From Bacteroidia bacterium (GTDB lineage Bacteria; Bacteroidota; Bacteroidia; SpSt-205), in NCBI GenBank assembly GCA_025054525.1, contig JANWZJ010000008.1:1-58611 (forward strand): 58,611 bases of DNA, written 5' to 3'. Under the pieces are notes generated by a model. The model was given only the letters and a program-made list of their open reading frames with translations. It ran no database searches and had not been told where the DNA came from. How positions within the stretch are numbered: position 1 is the stretch's first letter; each line of letters starts with the position of its first letter. A program made the translations under genes and the position numbers. Below, one piece after another: positions 9,702-18,479 of the stretch.

Positions 9702-9709
9702 CACTTTTG
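9702..9709 (+). promoter_or_regulatory. Possible -7 box (CACTTTTG)
   Basis: CACTTTTG, one mismatch from TAnnTTTG, 7 nt before the ATG at 9717. The same variant precedes ruvA at 51155. Confidence 0.4.
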
Positions 9710-9716
9710 GGGCGAT

Positions 9717-11141
9717 ATGAAAAGCATTCGTAGAAACCTTATCTTCTTCTCCCTCAGTATCGGGATTGGTTTGACTGCCTGCAAGAAGAAGAAAGATGAA
9801 CCCACTCCCCAACCCCAACCTACAGGGGAGCGTTTAGACACATTACAAGGTGAGCTTACGACCCAACGCACTCTAGACCCAAACAAGAAGTATCTGCTCG
9901 TAGGTACCTTCATCGTGAAATCAGGCGGAGTGCTACGCATCCCCGCAGGAACGATTATCTTCGGAGATAGACGAACTAAGGGCACTCTGATTATTGACAG
10001 AGGTGGGAAAATATTTGCAGAGGGCACCGCAGAAAAGCCTATCATCTTCACTTCTCGCTTCGGACCAGGGGAAAGAGACCGCGGCGACTGGGGTGGAATT
10101 ATCATCTTAGGCAGAGCTCGCGTCAACTCTAACGCCAACCCTGACCAACCCACCACTAATATAGAAGGCGTTAACCCCCCCGTCGTCTATGGTGGTAACG
10201 ATGATAATGACAACTCTGGCGTGTTGCGATATGTACGCATAGAGTATGCCGGCGTAGCCCTCACCCCTAATAATGAGGTTAACAGCCTAACGATGGGGGG
10301 AGTCGGTAGCGGTACTAAAATAGAATATGTTCAGGTCTCTTATGGAGGCGATGATGGCTTTGAGTGGTTCGGTGGGACAGTAGATGCTAAGTATCTTGTC
10401 TCGTTTGGTACATGGGATGATGATTTAGATGTGGATTTAGGCTGGAGGGGACGGGTGCAGTTTGCCTTAGTGATTCGTGACCCCTACGGCGCTGATCAAT
10501 CAGGCTCCAATGGGTTTGAGTGTGATAACGATGACCGCGGCTCAGCCAACGCTCCAATCACAGCAGGAGTATTCTCCAACGTCACGGTGATCGGTCCCTT
10601 CATGGTCAGGGGAATGCGTCCTTCCCCCAATGCCAACTACCAGAATGCCATTCACCTCCGACGCAATGCCAGCGTCTCCATATTCAACTCAGTAATCGGC
10701 GGCTTCCCGAATGGACTACGAATAGACGGAGGTACAAACAGCACCTTTGAGCATTACACGGCGCAGCGCGCCTTCCTGCAGAATAACGTGCTCTTTATTG
10801 ACTCTACGAACCGAGGCAATCTCTTCCGGGGCGAGTCAGGCGTAGAAGGATACTGGACAAACCCCAGCAACAATAATCAGCGGGAAGTTACCGACTCTCT
10901 CTTCTCTAAACTTTTTGGATATAGCCCGAGCAGTCCCATGCCCTTCTTCAGCTTCGTAGAAGGGCGGTCCAATCCGGATCTGAGATTGCCTTCCGGCTCA
11001 CCCCTTGCCAGCGGAGCAGACTTCACAAACTCTAAGCTGGATGGTTTCTTTGAGCGCGTTAGTTTTCGTGGGGCTTTGAGACCTGACCGAGACTGGACCG
11101 ACGGCTGGTGCAACTTCGCCCTGCAAAATGCCCAATACTGA
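9717..11141 (+). CDS. Surface lipoprotein with beta-helix-like repeats, Asp-rich
   Basis: 474 aa. Lipoprotein signal with lipobox LTAC (Cys22), followed by KKKKDEPTPQPQP, a charged linker usual in exported Bacteroidota lipoproteins. The body has repeating short strands with Gly/Asn turns (PAGTIIFGDRRTKGTLIIDRG, then EKPIIFTSR ... DWGGIIILG) that suggest a right-handed parallel beta-helix. It has dense acidic clusters (GGNDDNDN, GGDDGFEWFGG, WDDDLDVDLGWRG, ECDNDDRG) that could bind calcium. It lies upstream of a small exported protein and a TonB receptor, as lipoprotein-receptor uptake pairs do. It is not SusD-like. Function unknown; substrate capture for the receptor is the working inference. 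Confidence 0.75.
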   Translation: MKSIRRNLIFFSLSIGIGLTACKKKKDEPTPQPQPTGERLDTLQGELTTQRTLDPNKKYLLVGTFIVKSGGVLRIPAGTIIFGDRRTKGTLIIDRGGKIFAEGTAEKPIIFTSRFGPGERDRGDWGGIIILGRARVNSNANPDQPTTNIEGVNPPVVYGGNDDNDNSGVLRYVRIEYAGVALTPNNEVNSLTMGGVGSGTKIEYVQVSYGGDDGFEWFGGTVDAKYLVSFGTWDDDLDVDLGWRGRVQFALVIRDPYGADQSGSNGFECDNDDRGSANAPITAGVFSNVTVIGPFMVRGMRPSPNANYQNAIHLRRNASVSIFNSVIGGFPNGLRIDGGTNSTFEHYTAQRAFLQNNVLFIDSTNRGNLFRGESGVEGYWTNPSNNNQREVTDSLFSKLFGYSPSSPMPFFSFVEGRSNPDLRLPSGSPLASGADFTNSKLDGFFERVSFRGALRPDRDWTDGWCNFALQNAQY

Positions 11142-11148
11142 TTCATAC

Positions 11149-11700
11149 ATGCTCTTACGAAGGGGCGGGAGCTTTATCCTGCCCCTTTTTCTCTTAGCTG
11201 GGCTGCGCTGTCAGAAAAGCTCATCCTCAATCTCATGGCAGCCTGAAACCCAGCCTCCGTATCTATTAGACTCTATCAAAGTCCGACTATATCCCTTAGT
11301 GGCAGGAGCTCATGCAGCTAAAGACTCTATCCGCTCCTACCGGTGGGAATTGTGGATGTCTGTGGGGGAAACCCTTTACTTTGGTCTGAGCCGTCCTGCC
11401 CGCAGCCTATACCCCCATCGCCGAGAAGCGGTGGTAGGACGGGCTATCCTGCGAGATACAGGCTTTACTCTCTACGAAGAGCTTTTCTGGACTTATCGCT
11501 TTCATAAAGATACTATTCGTGCGCTTACTCAGAGCCTCTTCCAAGCTTGGAGGAAAGGCATATCCCTGGATACATTCCAAACAGACTTCATCGCCTTTCC
11601 AGACCCTTACAGCTTCTACGATGTGCACGCACGAAAATGGCGCAGAATTGTAGGTAAGGACACCATAGACTATGTCAGCCAACTTGTATCACCTGTATAA
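11149..11700 (+). CDS. Small exported protein of unknown function
   Basis: 183 aa from ATG 11149, 7 nt after the lipoprotein stop. An earlier in-frame ATG (11128) would overlap the preceding gene and spoil the signal peptide. The N terminus MLLRRGGSFILPLFLLAGLRC is hydrophobic and followed by Cys and a Ser run. This looks lipoprotein-like, but GLRC is not a proper lipobox. The rest is soluble, rich in Arg, Tyr and Ser, and matches nothing I recognise. Its position between a lipoprotein and a TonB receptor (3 nt before the latter) suggests a periplasmic or outer-membrane accessory of that system. Codons 5-14 contain a terminator-like hairpin. Confidence 0.65.
   Translation: MLLRRGGSFILPLFLLAGLRCQKSSSSISWQPETQPPYLLDSIKVRLYPLVAGAHAAKDSIRSYRWELWMSVGETLYFGLSRPARSLYPHRREAVVGRAILRDTGFTLYEELFWTYRFHKDTIRALTQSLFQAWRKGISLDTFQTDFIAFPDPYSFYDVHARKWRRIVGKDTIDYVSQLVSPV
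11161..11190 (+). terminator. Terminator-like hairpin inside a coding start
   Basis: Arms 11161-11170 and 11177-11186 form a 10-bp stem with one G-U pair and a 6-nt loop, followed by T to 11190. It lies 19 nt after the lipoprotein stop and within codons 5-14 of the next gene. It could end part of the transcripts after the lipoprotein gene. Confidence 0.55.
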
Positions 11701-11703
11701 TCT

Positions 11704-14481
11704 ATGATTCGTAATACCCTTTGGGCTTATGGGCTACTGCTCGCAGTAATGACCATCTCACCCGCACACGGGCAAACTTCGCTTCGCCGTTATCGCATAG
11801 CGGTAAGGGATGCCCAAACCCAAGAAGCCTTAGCAGGAGCCACAGTCCTACCGCTAAGAGAAGGAATAAATGGAGTACTGACCGATACCTTAGGCGTGGC
11901 TACGCTTAGTCTCCCTCTTTCTTCAGAGACACTGTGGGTAGAAGTTCGGTACTTAGGTTATGTTCCCGCCCAAATACCTATTACCACTCGCAGTAATCTT
12001 TTCCTGGATGTCCAGATGAAACCAGAAGGCGTAAAACAAGAGGAAGTAGTTATCACTGCTGCACAGGAGACTCGCACGGAAGTTTCGCTCTTAGCTGCGC
12101 TGCAACAACTTCCTCAGATTGCTACGGGACTTTCTGCTCAGACGATTCAGCAGACGCCAGATCGCACAGCTGCGGCAGTCCTGAGCCGAGTTACAGGCAT
12201 ATCCCTCAATGATGGACGCTTCCTCGTAATACGCGGCATGAATGAGCGCTATAATCCGATTCTCCTCAATCGCTTACCAGCCCCTAGCACAGAACCCGAT
12301 AGTCGCGGTTTTGACTTAGAACTTTTTCCAGCGGGGATTATTGACCAGGTACGAGTGTATAAAACACCCGCTTCTTATCAGACAGGGGATATGGGAGGCG
12401 GCGTAGTTGAAATTCTCACACGCCGCAGCAGTGAAACGCCTACCCTTCACCTTCAAACCCGCTGGGCATACCTACACGGAACGACTTTCCGAGAAGGACT
12501 GCTCAATATTCAAAACACACCGGATCTGTGGGGCGCAGGAACATCGGCTCGGGCCTTGCCAGAAGGTTTTCCCCCCGATTTTAACGCTATCTCCTCTACA
12601 CAAGCTCAGCAGTGGATGCTCCGCCTGCCTAATACCTTTGAGCTTCGGCGAATACGTAGCACCCCACCCGCAGGTCAACTCTCCTTCTCCTACGGGACAC
12701 CATTGTCCCAGAAACTCTGGCTTATCACTGGCTCTGCTTATAGTCACAGCTTCCAAACAATGCGCATCCTCCGCAATCGCTATGAAGTCTTAGTCCTGCG
12801 CCCCAACGCCAACGCTAAACTCTTCAGTTATGAAGATTATCAGACGACTCGGCTTGTTCGCCTCTTCGGCTTTGCTAATCTCATCTGGAATCCCTACCCT
12901 GCCCATCAGATAGAAACAAACCTCTTTGCTGCCCGACTCACCGAAGACGAGACAATCATTCGGGAAGGCTTCTCTCTGTACCAGCGCGGCGGTGAAACTC
13001 CTTTCCGTAACTACAGCATGCAGTATTTAGCCCGCACTTTGGGTGCCTTGCAGGTGGGCGGCGCCCACTACTTCTCTGAACACAGTGGCCTCCGCTGGGA
13101 TATTGGCAGCAATCTCACCCGGCGAGACGAGCCTGACTATCGCAGAGTGCGCACTGTACGCACCCCTGGGGACTCCCTCTACCGAATTATTGTGCCTCCT
13201 GGACCTACCACCTTTGATGCGGCTCGATTCTATAGCGAACTCCGTCAGTACGGCGCCGATGCCCAACTCATGGGCTGGACAGAACTCTATAAATGGAAAT
13301 GGCAAGCAGGCATGCAAGCAGGATATATCACACGCACTTACACAGCGAGGTGGCTCTCTTATACCATACCGGCTACGACTTCGCCTGTTTTCTTAGAGTA
13401 CTGGACGGCTCTACCAATAGACCGAGCCTTCCGCGGGGAAAATCTCACTGGCTTACGGCTGCGGGAAGGAACGAATCCAACCGACCGTTATGAAGCGCAG
13501 CAGTGGGTCGGGGCTGTTTATACTTCGGTGGAGCGGCAAATTGCACGTTTCTCTATCCATATGGGTCTGCGCTATGAATACACGGAACAGCGACTTACTT
13601 CGGCTACTGCCACTGCCCCCGTGCAGGTGAATACCCCCTTTCCTCTGCTCATGCCTTATGGAAATGTGAGCTACATGCTCAGAGAAAATCAGAAACTGCG
13701 CTTTGCTTACAGCCGAACGCTCAATCGGCCGGCTTTACGGGAGCTGGCCCCCTTCCTCTACTATAACTTCGCCTTAGAAGTACAGCAAGCTGGCAGTCCT
13801 TCTCTCCGCCCTGCTTCTTTGCACAACATAGACCTACGCTATGAGCTCACTCCTTCTTTGGACCAGCTTGTTTCCATAGGAGCATTCTATAAGTACATCA
13901 AAGACCCCGTAGAGACCTATATCTTGCGAGGGGCGGATCAGCCTACAGTAATTTTCGGGAATGCACCGCATGCGAAGCTCTTGGGTATAGAAGGAGAAGT
14001 ACGACTGAGGCTTAGCCGGGCCTTTTCTACCTTGGTGAATGCAGCTTATATTTGGAGCCAAGTGGATATGGGGGCGCGATTGGGGGCAGCCGTACCTGGT
14101 AGTACCCCGCTTCAGGCGCGCCTGAGACCGTTGCAGGGACAAGCCCCTTACTTATTCAACTTCATGCTTTTCTACCACTCCCCCAACAAGAAGTGGGAAA
14201 TCACAAGCGCAGGACAGCTCGTCGGACCACGACTATGGTGGGTAGGCGACAGTTTCAATCCTACCATCTTCGAAATGCCGCGACCCGTGTGGGACATGAG
14301 CCTGCTCTACCGACTCACTTCCCGATGGTATCTCCAGCTGCAAGCCCGAGATATTATCAATGCCCCTTTTATCTATCGGCAAGACAGCGACCTGAATGGG
14401 AAAATATCCCCTCAAGAAGATATAATCTTTCGGTTTGTACGGGGTTCAGAATGGAGTCTGACTTTGGGATGGAAGCTATAA
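11704..14481 (+). CDS. TonB-dependent outer-membrane receptor
   Basis: 925 aa. Signal peptide ending AHG-Q, then a CarboxypepD_reg-like domain (RYRIAVRDAQTQEALAGATV, residues ~30-110), a TonB-box-like EEVVITAA, a plug with RFLVIRGMNERYNPILLN, PSTEPDSRGFDLELFPAG and TGDMGGGVVEI, and a ~700-residue barrel. The RGMNERYN/STEPDSR type of plug marks a receptor subgroup distinct from SusC. It is the third gene of a unit with a beta-helix-like lipoprotein and a small exported protein. The unit probably imports one class of ligand; which one is not readable. No SusD partner and no regulator are adjacent. Confidence 0.9.
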   Translation: MIRNTLWAYGLLLAVMTISPAHGQTSLRRYRIAVRDAQTQEALAGATVLPLREGINGVLTDTLGVATLSLPLSSETLWVEVRYLGYVPAQIPITTRSNLFLDVQMKPEGVKQEEVVITAAQETRTEVSLLAALQQLPQIATGLSAQTIQQTPDRTAAAVLSRVTGISLNDGRFLVIRGMNERYNPILLNRLPAPSTEPDSRGFDLELFPAGIIDQVRVYKTPASYQTGDMGGGVVEILTRRSSETPTLHLQTRWAYLHGTTFREGLLNIQNTPDLWGAGTSARALPEGFPPDFNAISSTQAQQWMLRLPNTFELRRIRSTPPAGQLSFSYGTPLSQKLWLITGSAYSHSFQTMRILRNRYEVLVLRPNANAKLFSYEDYQTTRLVRLFGFANLIWNPYPAHQIETNLFAARLTEDETIIREGFSLYQRGGETPFRNYSMQYLARTLGALQVGGAHYFSEHSGLRWDIGSNLTRRDEPDYRRVRTVRTPGDSLYRIIVPPGPTTFDAARFYSELRQYGADAQLMGWTELYKWKWQAGMQAGYITRTYTARWLSYTIPATTSPVFLEYWTALPIDRAFRGENLTGLRLREGTNPTDRYEAQQWVGAVYTSVERQIARFSIHMGLRYEYTEQRLTSATATAPVQVNTPFPLLMPYGNVSYMLRENQKLRFAYSRTLNRPALRELAPFLYYNFALEVQQAGSPSLRPASLHNIDLRYELTPSLDQLVSIGAFYKYIKDPVETYILRGADQPTVIFGNAPHAKLLGIEGEVRLRLSRAFSTLVNAAYIWSQVDMGARLGAAVPGSTPLQARLRPLQGQAPYLFNFMLFYHSPNKKWEITSAGQLVGPRLWWVGDSFNPTIFEMPRPVWDMSLLYRLTSRWYLQLQARDIINAPFIYRQDSDLNGKISPQEDIIFRFVRGSEWSLTLGWKL

Positions 14482-14580
14482 AGCCCCCTCCCTACGAGCC
14501 ACTCTAACTTCTACTCGGCTTGGCTGCACCCATACTAAAGCCCCCCCCTTAACCACAAGCCTGCTCAGCGGATTTTACAC

Positions 14581-14588
14581 TACATTTG
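14581..14588 (+). promoter_or_regulatory. -7 box upstream of pntA
   Basis: TACATTTG fits TAnnTTTG; it is 11 nt before the ATG at 14600. No clear -33 TTTG is visible. Confidence 0.6.
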
Positions 14589-14599
14589 CATTTGTAGCT

Positions 14600-15667
14600 A
14601 TGAAGGTAGGAATATGGAATGAAACTCGGCGCGGGGATCCCCGCCTTCTACTATTACCCGAAGAAATACAACGCTTGAGAGACTTAGGCTGTGAAGTGCT
14701 TATAGAACGAGGCGCTGGAAGCGGCATGCACATTCCCGATTCGCGCTTAGAAGAGGCTGGCGCCAACATCGTAGAAAATGCTCAGCAACTGACAGAAGAA
14801 GCAGAGATTCTTTTATGCTTAGGTATGCCTTCGCTTGCTGAGATAGAAAGCTATCCCATGGACAAAGTACTAATAGGTCTTCTACAAGTGTGGCGTCACG
14901 AGCAACAAGTACAAGCCTTATCTCAGAAAAGTTGGACGCTATTTGCTTTAGAGCACGTACCTCGCACGCTGCAAGCACAAAACATAGATGTATTTTCTGC
15001 GATGGCGGCTCTAAGTGGTTATGCCAGTGTGATGCTGGCGGCTGCTCATGCCCGCCGAGCATTAGCTCCATTCAGCATCGGAGGAACAAAACTGGATTCA
15101 GCTCAAGTAGTAGTCATAGGGGCTACCGCTGCAGGTATGTATGCCGCACAGACCGCACAACGTTTAGGTGCCAGAGTAGTAGTATATGATACCCGTCCTG
15201 ATTCTCGTCGTAAGATTCAAAGAATAGGTGCTATTGCCTTTATCCCCACAGGTGACTCCAATCCTGAATCCGAGAAATGGAAGAAATATCTCCAAGAGGC
15301 GGATATAGTGATTACTGCGCTATTTGCGCCGGATCAGCCCGCACCTAAAGTCTTTTCTGCAGAATGGAGACAGCATCTGCGCCCAGGGAGTGTGGTTGTA
15401 GATGCAGCGGCAGATTTCGGCGGAAACTGCAGTGAGGTCTCTCCGGGTGAGAATACAGAAATAGATGGTGTCAAAATTGTTGCTCCTCTGCGACTGGCTG
15501 CCTCTGTACCTTTCCATGCTTCCCGGCTTCTTAGCCGTAGCTTTGCCCGATTTCTCAGCTTTTTCCAGCTTTCCGATGGACAGCTTATTCCTCATGCCAA
15601 TCACCCCATACTACAATCCACCTGCGTGCGCTGGCGAGGTAGATTACTACTTCAGTTCCCCTCCTAA
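14600..15667 (+). CDS. pntA: NAD(P) transhydrogenase alpha-1 subunit (PntA-like)
   Basis: 355 aa, AlaDh/PNT N- and C-terminal domains. The N terminus has KVGIWNETRRGDPRLLLLPE and GSGMHIPDSRLEEAGA; the NAD(H)-binding Rossmann motif is VVVIGATAAGMYAAQTAQRLG with Asp in VVVYDTR. The stretch RPGSVVVDAAADFGGNCSE and then SVPFHASRLLSR matches transhydrogenase alpha better than alanine dehydrogenase. In the complex, this soluble subunit passes hydride from NADH to NADP+ bound on PntB, driven by proton flow. No membrane alpha-2 (PntA2) or PntB gene is next to it; rluB-like follows after 2 nt. Either pntB is elsewhere or the enzyme has another role. Confidence 0.82.
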   Translation: MKVGIWNETRRGDPRLLLLPEEIQRLRDLGCEVLIERGAGSGMHIPDSRLEEAGANIVENAQQLTEEAEILLCLGMPSLAEIESYPMDKVLIGLLQVWRHEQQVQALSQKSWTLFALEHVPRTLQAQNIDVFSAMAALSGYASVMLAAAHARRALAPFSIGGTKLDSAQVVVIGATAAGMYAAQTAQRLGARVVVYDTRPDSRRKIQRIGAIAFIPTGDSNPESEKWKKYLQEADIVITALFAPDQPAPKVFSAEWRQHLRPGSVVVDAAADFGGNCSEVSPGENTEIDGVKIVAPLRLAASVPFHASRLLSRSFARFLSFFQLSDGQLIPHANHPILQSTCVRWRGRLLLQFPS

Positions 15668-15669
15668 GC

Positions 15670-16428
15670 ATGGGCAAAGCAACTGCGTCCAAGTTTGACC
15701 TGCCATCTCGGATACGACTGGTACGCTACCTGGCCTTAGCGGGTGTGGCTTCTCGGCGCAGTGCCGTACGAGCCATTCAGAATGGCCAAGTAGCCGTCAA
15801 TAGCACCATCCAGAAAGAGCCTTGGGTCTTCGTAGATACCCAAAAAGACATAGTTACCTACCGAGGAAAGCGCATTTTCCCTGAAAAGCCTGTCTATATT
15901 CTCCTCAATAAGCCCAAAAATACTCTCAGCACCGTCCGAGACCCTCAAGGACGCCCCACTGTATTAGACTATCTACAAGATGCTCCCAAGGTTAGGCTCT
16001 ATCCCGTAGGAAGGCTGGATCGTAATACCACAGGTATCCTGCTCCTTACGAATGATGGGGACTTAGCGCAGAAACTGCTTCATCCGCGCAGCCAAGTACC
16101 CCGCACCTACCGAGCAACCACCATAAAACCCATGAACGCCGCCGTCGTAGAGCAAATGCTGCGAGGGGTGCCTTTAGCCGACGGAGTAGCCCGAGCTGAT
16201 GAAGCTTTCTTGGAGGATTCTTATACCTTGATTCTTACTTTACATATCGGACGAAAGCATGTCGTGAAACGCATGCTGGAATATGCCGGCTATCGGCTTA
16301 AGAGTCTAGACCGAATCGCCTTCGGGCCTATCAAACGAAAAGGCGTGCCTCGGGGAAAATGGCGCTTTCTCACCCCTCAGGAAGTTGGTTGGCTCAAAAT
16401 GTTACCGGATCCCCGAAAAAAATCCTAA
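15670..16428 (+). CDS. rluB: rRNA pseudouridine synthase, RsuA/RluB family
   Basis: 252 aa. It has an N-terminal S4 RNA-binding domain (RYLALAGVASRRSAVRAI, residues ~15-60) and the RsuA/RluB/RluE catalytic core with YILLNKPK and the VGRLDRNTTGILLLTNDG motif that carries the catalytic Asp. It converts a uridine of rRNA to pseudouridine. RluB (23S rRNA) is the likeliest class by length and S4 domain; RsuA or RluE cannot be fully excluded. It begins 2 nt after pntA and is followed 3 nt later by queF, so this is a four-gene unit with two RNA-modification genes. Confidence 0.88.
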   Translation: MGKATASKFDLPSRIRLVRYLALAGVASRRSAVRAIQNGQVAVNSTIQKEPWVFVDTQKDIVTYRGKRIFPEKPVYILLNKPKNTLSTVRDPQGRPTVLDYLQDAPKVRLYPVGRLDRNTTGILLLTNDGDLAQKLLHPRSQVPRTYRATTIKPMNAAVVEQMLRGVPLADGVARADEAFLEDSYTLILTLHIGRKHVVKRMLEYAGYRLKSLDRIAFGPIKRKGVPRGKWRFLTPQEVGWLKMLPDPRKKS

Positions 16429-16431
16429 TCT

Positions 16432-16866
16432 ATGCCCATACGCATAGCAGATACACGCGCAGAAGTCCGCAGTTCCGAGAGAAGAGCATTACTGGAGACT
16501 TTTGCATTCCTTACCCAAACCCCTCAGGTAATCCACTTGCATACAGAGGAGTTCAGCGCCGTGTGCCCTGGTACAGGACTACCTGATATAGGCACTTTGG
16601 ACATATGGTATATTCCCTCTGACCGCTGCTTAGAGCTCAAATCCCTCAAAATGTACCTCTTCAGCTACAGAAATGCAGAGATATTTCAAGAACCAGCGGC
16701 TGACCTAATCTTTGAGGACCTATGGGAAACGCTTCAACCTCGGTATATGCGACTTTCTCTGCGTTACAATATCCGAGGTGGTATCCTTACTACGGTTCAC
16801 ATAGCTAAAGGAGATTTAGGACAACTTCCCCCAGAGACCCAACTTATCTTGCCTAAATCTTCGTGA
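16432..16866 (+). CDS. queF: NADPH-dependent 7-cyano-7-deazaguanine reductase
   Basis: 144 aa, the short B. subtilis-type QueF that makes preQ1 for queuosine in tRNA. The thioimide-forming Cys is in FSAVCPGTGLPD, together with the conserved Asp, and LELKSLKMYLFSYRN and PRYMRLSLRYNIRGGI match the family. The usual F-H-E after the RN motif reads F-Q-E here, a change next to the active-site Glu. The gene ends in a 4-bp overlap with the GTG of the next gene. No other queuosine gene is in the window. Confidence 0.93.
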   Translation: MPIRIADTRAEVRSSERRALLETFAFLTQTPQVIHLHTEEFSAVCPGTGLPDIGTLDIWYIPSDRCLELKSLKMYLFSYRNAEIFQEPAADLIFEDLWETLQPRYMRLSLRYNIRGGILTTVHIAKGDLGQLPPETQLILPKSS

Positions 16867-18389
16867 AGGCAAGCATAGCTATAGGAGTTCTCACAAGCCT
16901 TTTCTTTGCGATATGGCTTTTTCTGCCTACAGAGAAGATCATCGCGGCGACAACCTTAGATGACACCTTCTATTATCTCCAAATTGCTCGAAACTTTGCA
17001 CAGGGTAAAGGTCTAACTTTTGATGGATATGAGCCCACGAATGGATTTCATCCGCTTTGGCTTGCTGTACTCGTACCCATAGCTTATTTTTTCCCGGGGG
17101 ATGAGGTGCTGCTGCGGTTAGCCCTGGGGCTATGTGCGCTACTGATTGGAGTGAGCGCTGCCCTTCTTTGGCGACTACTACAGCCTATTGCCCAGCCTTT
17201 TCGCCTAATCAGCTTCCTCCTAATTCTCTTGGGCTGGTGGGCCGCCTGGATTCTTTTCTCAGGAATGGAAACGAGCCTACTGCTGGCCCTGTTGCTCCTT
17301 CTACTTCACCACTACGCCCACCTGCTCAACAAACCCACCCCCTCCCAAACAGCGAGGTTGGGACTCCTATCCGCCCTTCTCATCCTGACCCGAATAGACA
17401 TGAGCATCGTGGTAGGTGGCTTGGGCACGGGATTACTACTTTACCCTTACTTTTCTCTGAGCCAGCGAGTGCGTATAACTGCACTCTGGGGCGGCATGAC
17501 CCTCCTCCTGGTCTTACCCTATTTCACGGCAAACTGGCTTCTTACCCAGCATCTTCTTCCCATCAACGGCGTGGTCAAAACCCCCCAAGGCTCCCTCACA
17601 GAAAGGCTCTTGCATAACCTTCTACCTCTCCAACGACTCCTGCAAAACTTCTTGGGATTAGACTTACCTTCAGCCCAAATAAGTGCTTATCTTATCATAG
17701 CCCTATTCATAGCGCTTGCTCTCTACTTTATCGTTCGTTTCCTCCTATTCCAGACAGCCTTTTTTGCATTAGGCAGCTTACTTCTGGCAAGTCTGACTCA
17801 CCTTTTCATCCAACTCATTCTTGTAGATAAACTCTACCCATGGCATTTGACAACAGAAATTCTATCAGGGGGTGTGCTCTATGGGATTGTATTTTCAGAG
17901 AGTTCTGCCCTGCCGTATATACTACGAAAGCTCTTGGCATGGACGATAGCCATACCTGCATTCGCACTCGCCGTGTCTCTGCTATACTTCCGCTGGAAAG
18001 AAGACGGAAGGGGCAATCTCTATCTTAGCTTTTACCGGGCTGCGCAGTGGATACGCCATCACATTCCCATACAAGCTCGGTTAGCCGCTTGGGATGCTGG
18101 AATTTTGGGCTATTTCTCCCACCGAAGCACGACTAACTTAGACGGGCTGGTAAATAGCTACGCATATTTACCCTACCTAAGAGGAGATAGCATACCCGCT
18201 TACCTCAGAAAAGAAAACATAGATTACTTAGCTCAGTACTTCAGTGCGTCTCTGCCTACGGACAGCCCTTGGCGCTCGCTCTTAGGAGATACAGCATATG
18301 CAGAGAAATTTATATACAGGAGAACAGGCTTACTGCACGAAGGACAAGCTATTCCCGCAGAGTTTTTGATTATGCGGCTCCGGCGATAA
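16863..18389 (+). CDS. Polytopic GT-C glycosyltransferase-like membrane protein
   Basis: 508 aa starting at GTG 16863, which overlaps the queF stop by 4 bp. About ten hydrophobic segments, with the first periplasmic loop carrying TLDDTFYYLQIARNFAQGKG and EPTNGFHPLWL, a signature of GT-C (PMT/ArnT-like) enzymes in which the acidic pair is expected to be catalytic. It ends in a soluble domain of ~130 residues. These enzymes move sugars from polyprenyl phosphates to lipids or proteins on the outer face of the inner membrane. The acceptor is unknown; its link to queF is probably only cotranscription. Confidence 0.75.
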   Translation: MKASIAIGVLTSLFFAIWLFLPTEKIIAATTLDDTFYYLQIARNFAQGKGLTFDGYEPTNGFHPLWLAVLVPIAYFFPGDEVLLRLALGLCALLIGVSAALLWRLLQPIAQPFRLISFLLILLGWWAAWILFSGMETSLLLALLLLLLHHYAHLLNKPTPSQTARLGLLSALLILTRIDMSIVVGGLGTGLLLYPYFSLSQRVRITALWGGMTLLLVLPYFTANWLLTQHLLPINGVVKTPQGSLTERLLHNLLPLQRLLQNFLGLDLPSAQISAYLIIALFIALALYFIVRFLLFQTAFFALGSLLLASLTHLFIQLILVDKLYPWHLTTEILSGGVLYGIVFSESSALPYILRKLLAWTIAIPAFALAVSLLYFRWKEDGRGNLYLSFYRAAQWIRHHIPIQARLAAWDAGILGYFSHRSTTNLDGLVNSYAYLPYLRGDSIPAYLRKENIDYLAQYFSASLPTDSPWRSLLGDTAYAEKFIYRRTGLLHEGQAIPAEFLIMRLRR

Positions 18390-18466
18390 GTTGCCCCAAC
18401 CCGATAATCTCCCAGCAGAACAAAAACTATGTAGATAAGGTAGCGTTAGGCTATCACTGGAACATC

Positions 18467-18474
18467 TATCTTTG
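18467..18474 (+). promoter_or_regulatory. -7 box for the yceI-like gene
   Basis: TATCTTTG, 5 nt before the ATG at 18480; expected transcript nearly leaderless. Confidence 0.65.
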
Positions 18475-18479
18475 CAGGC

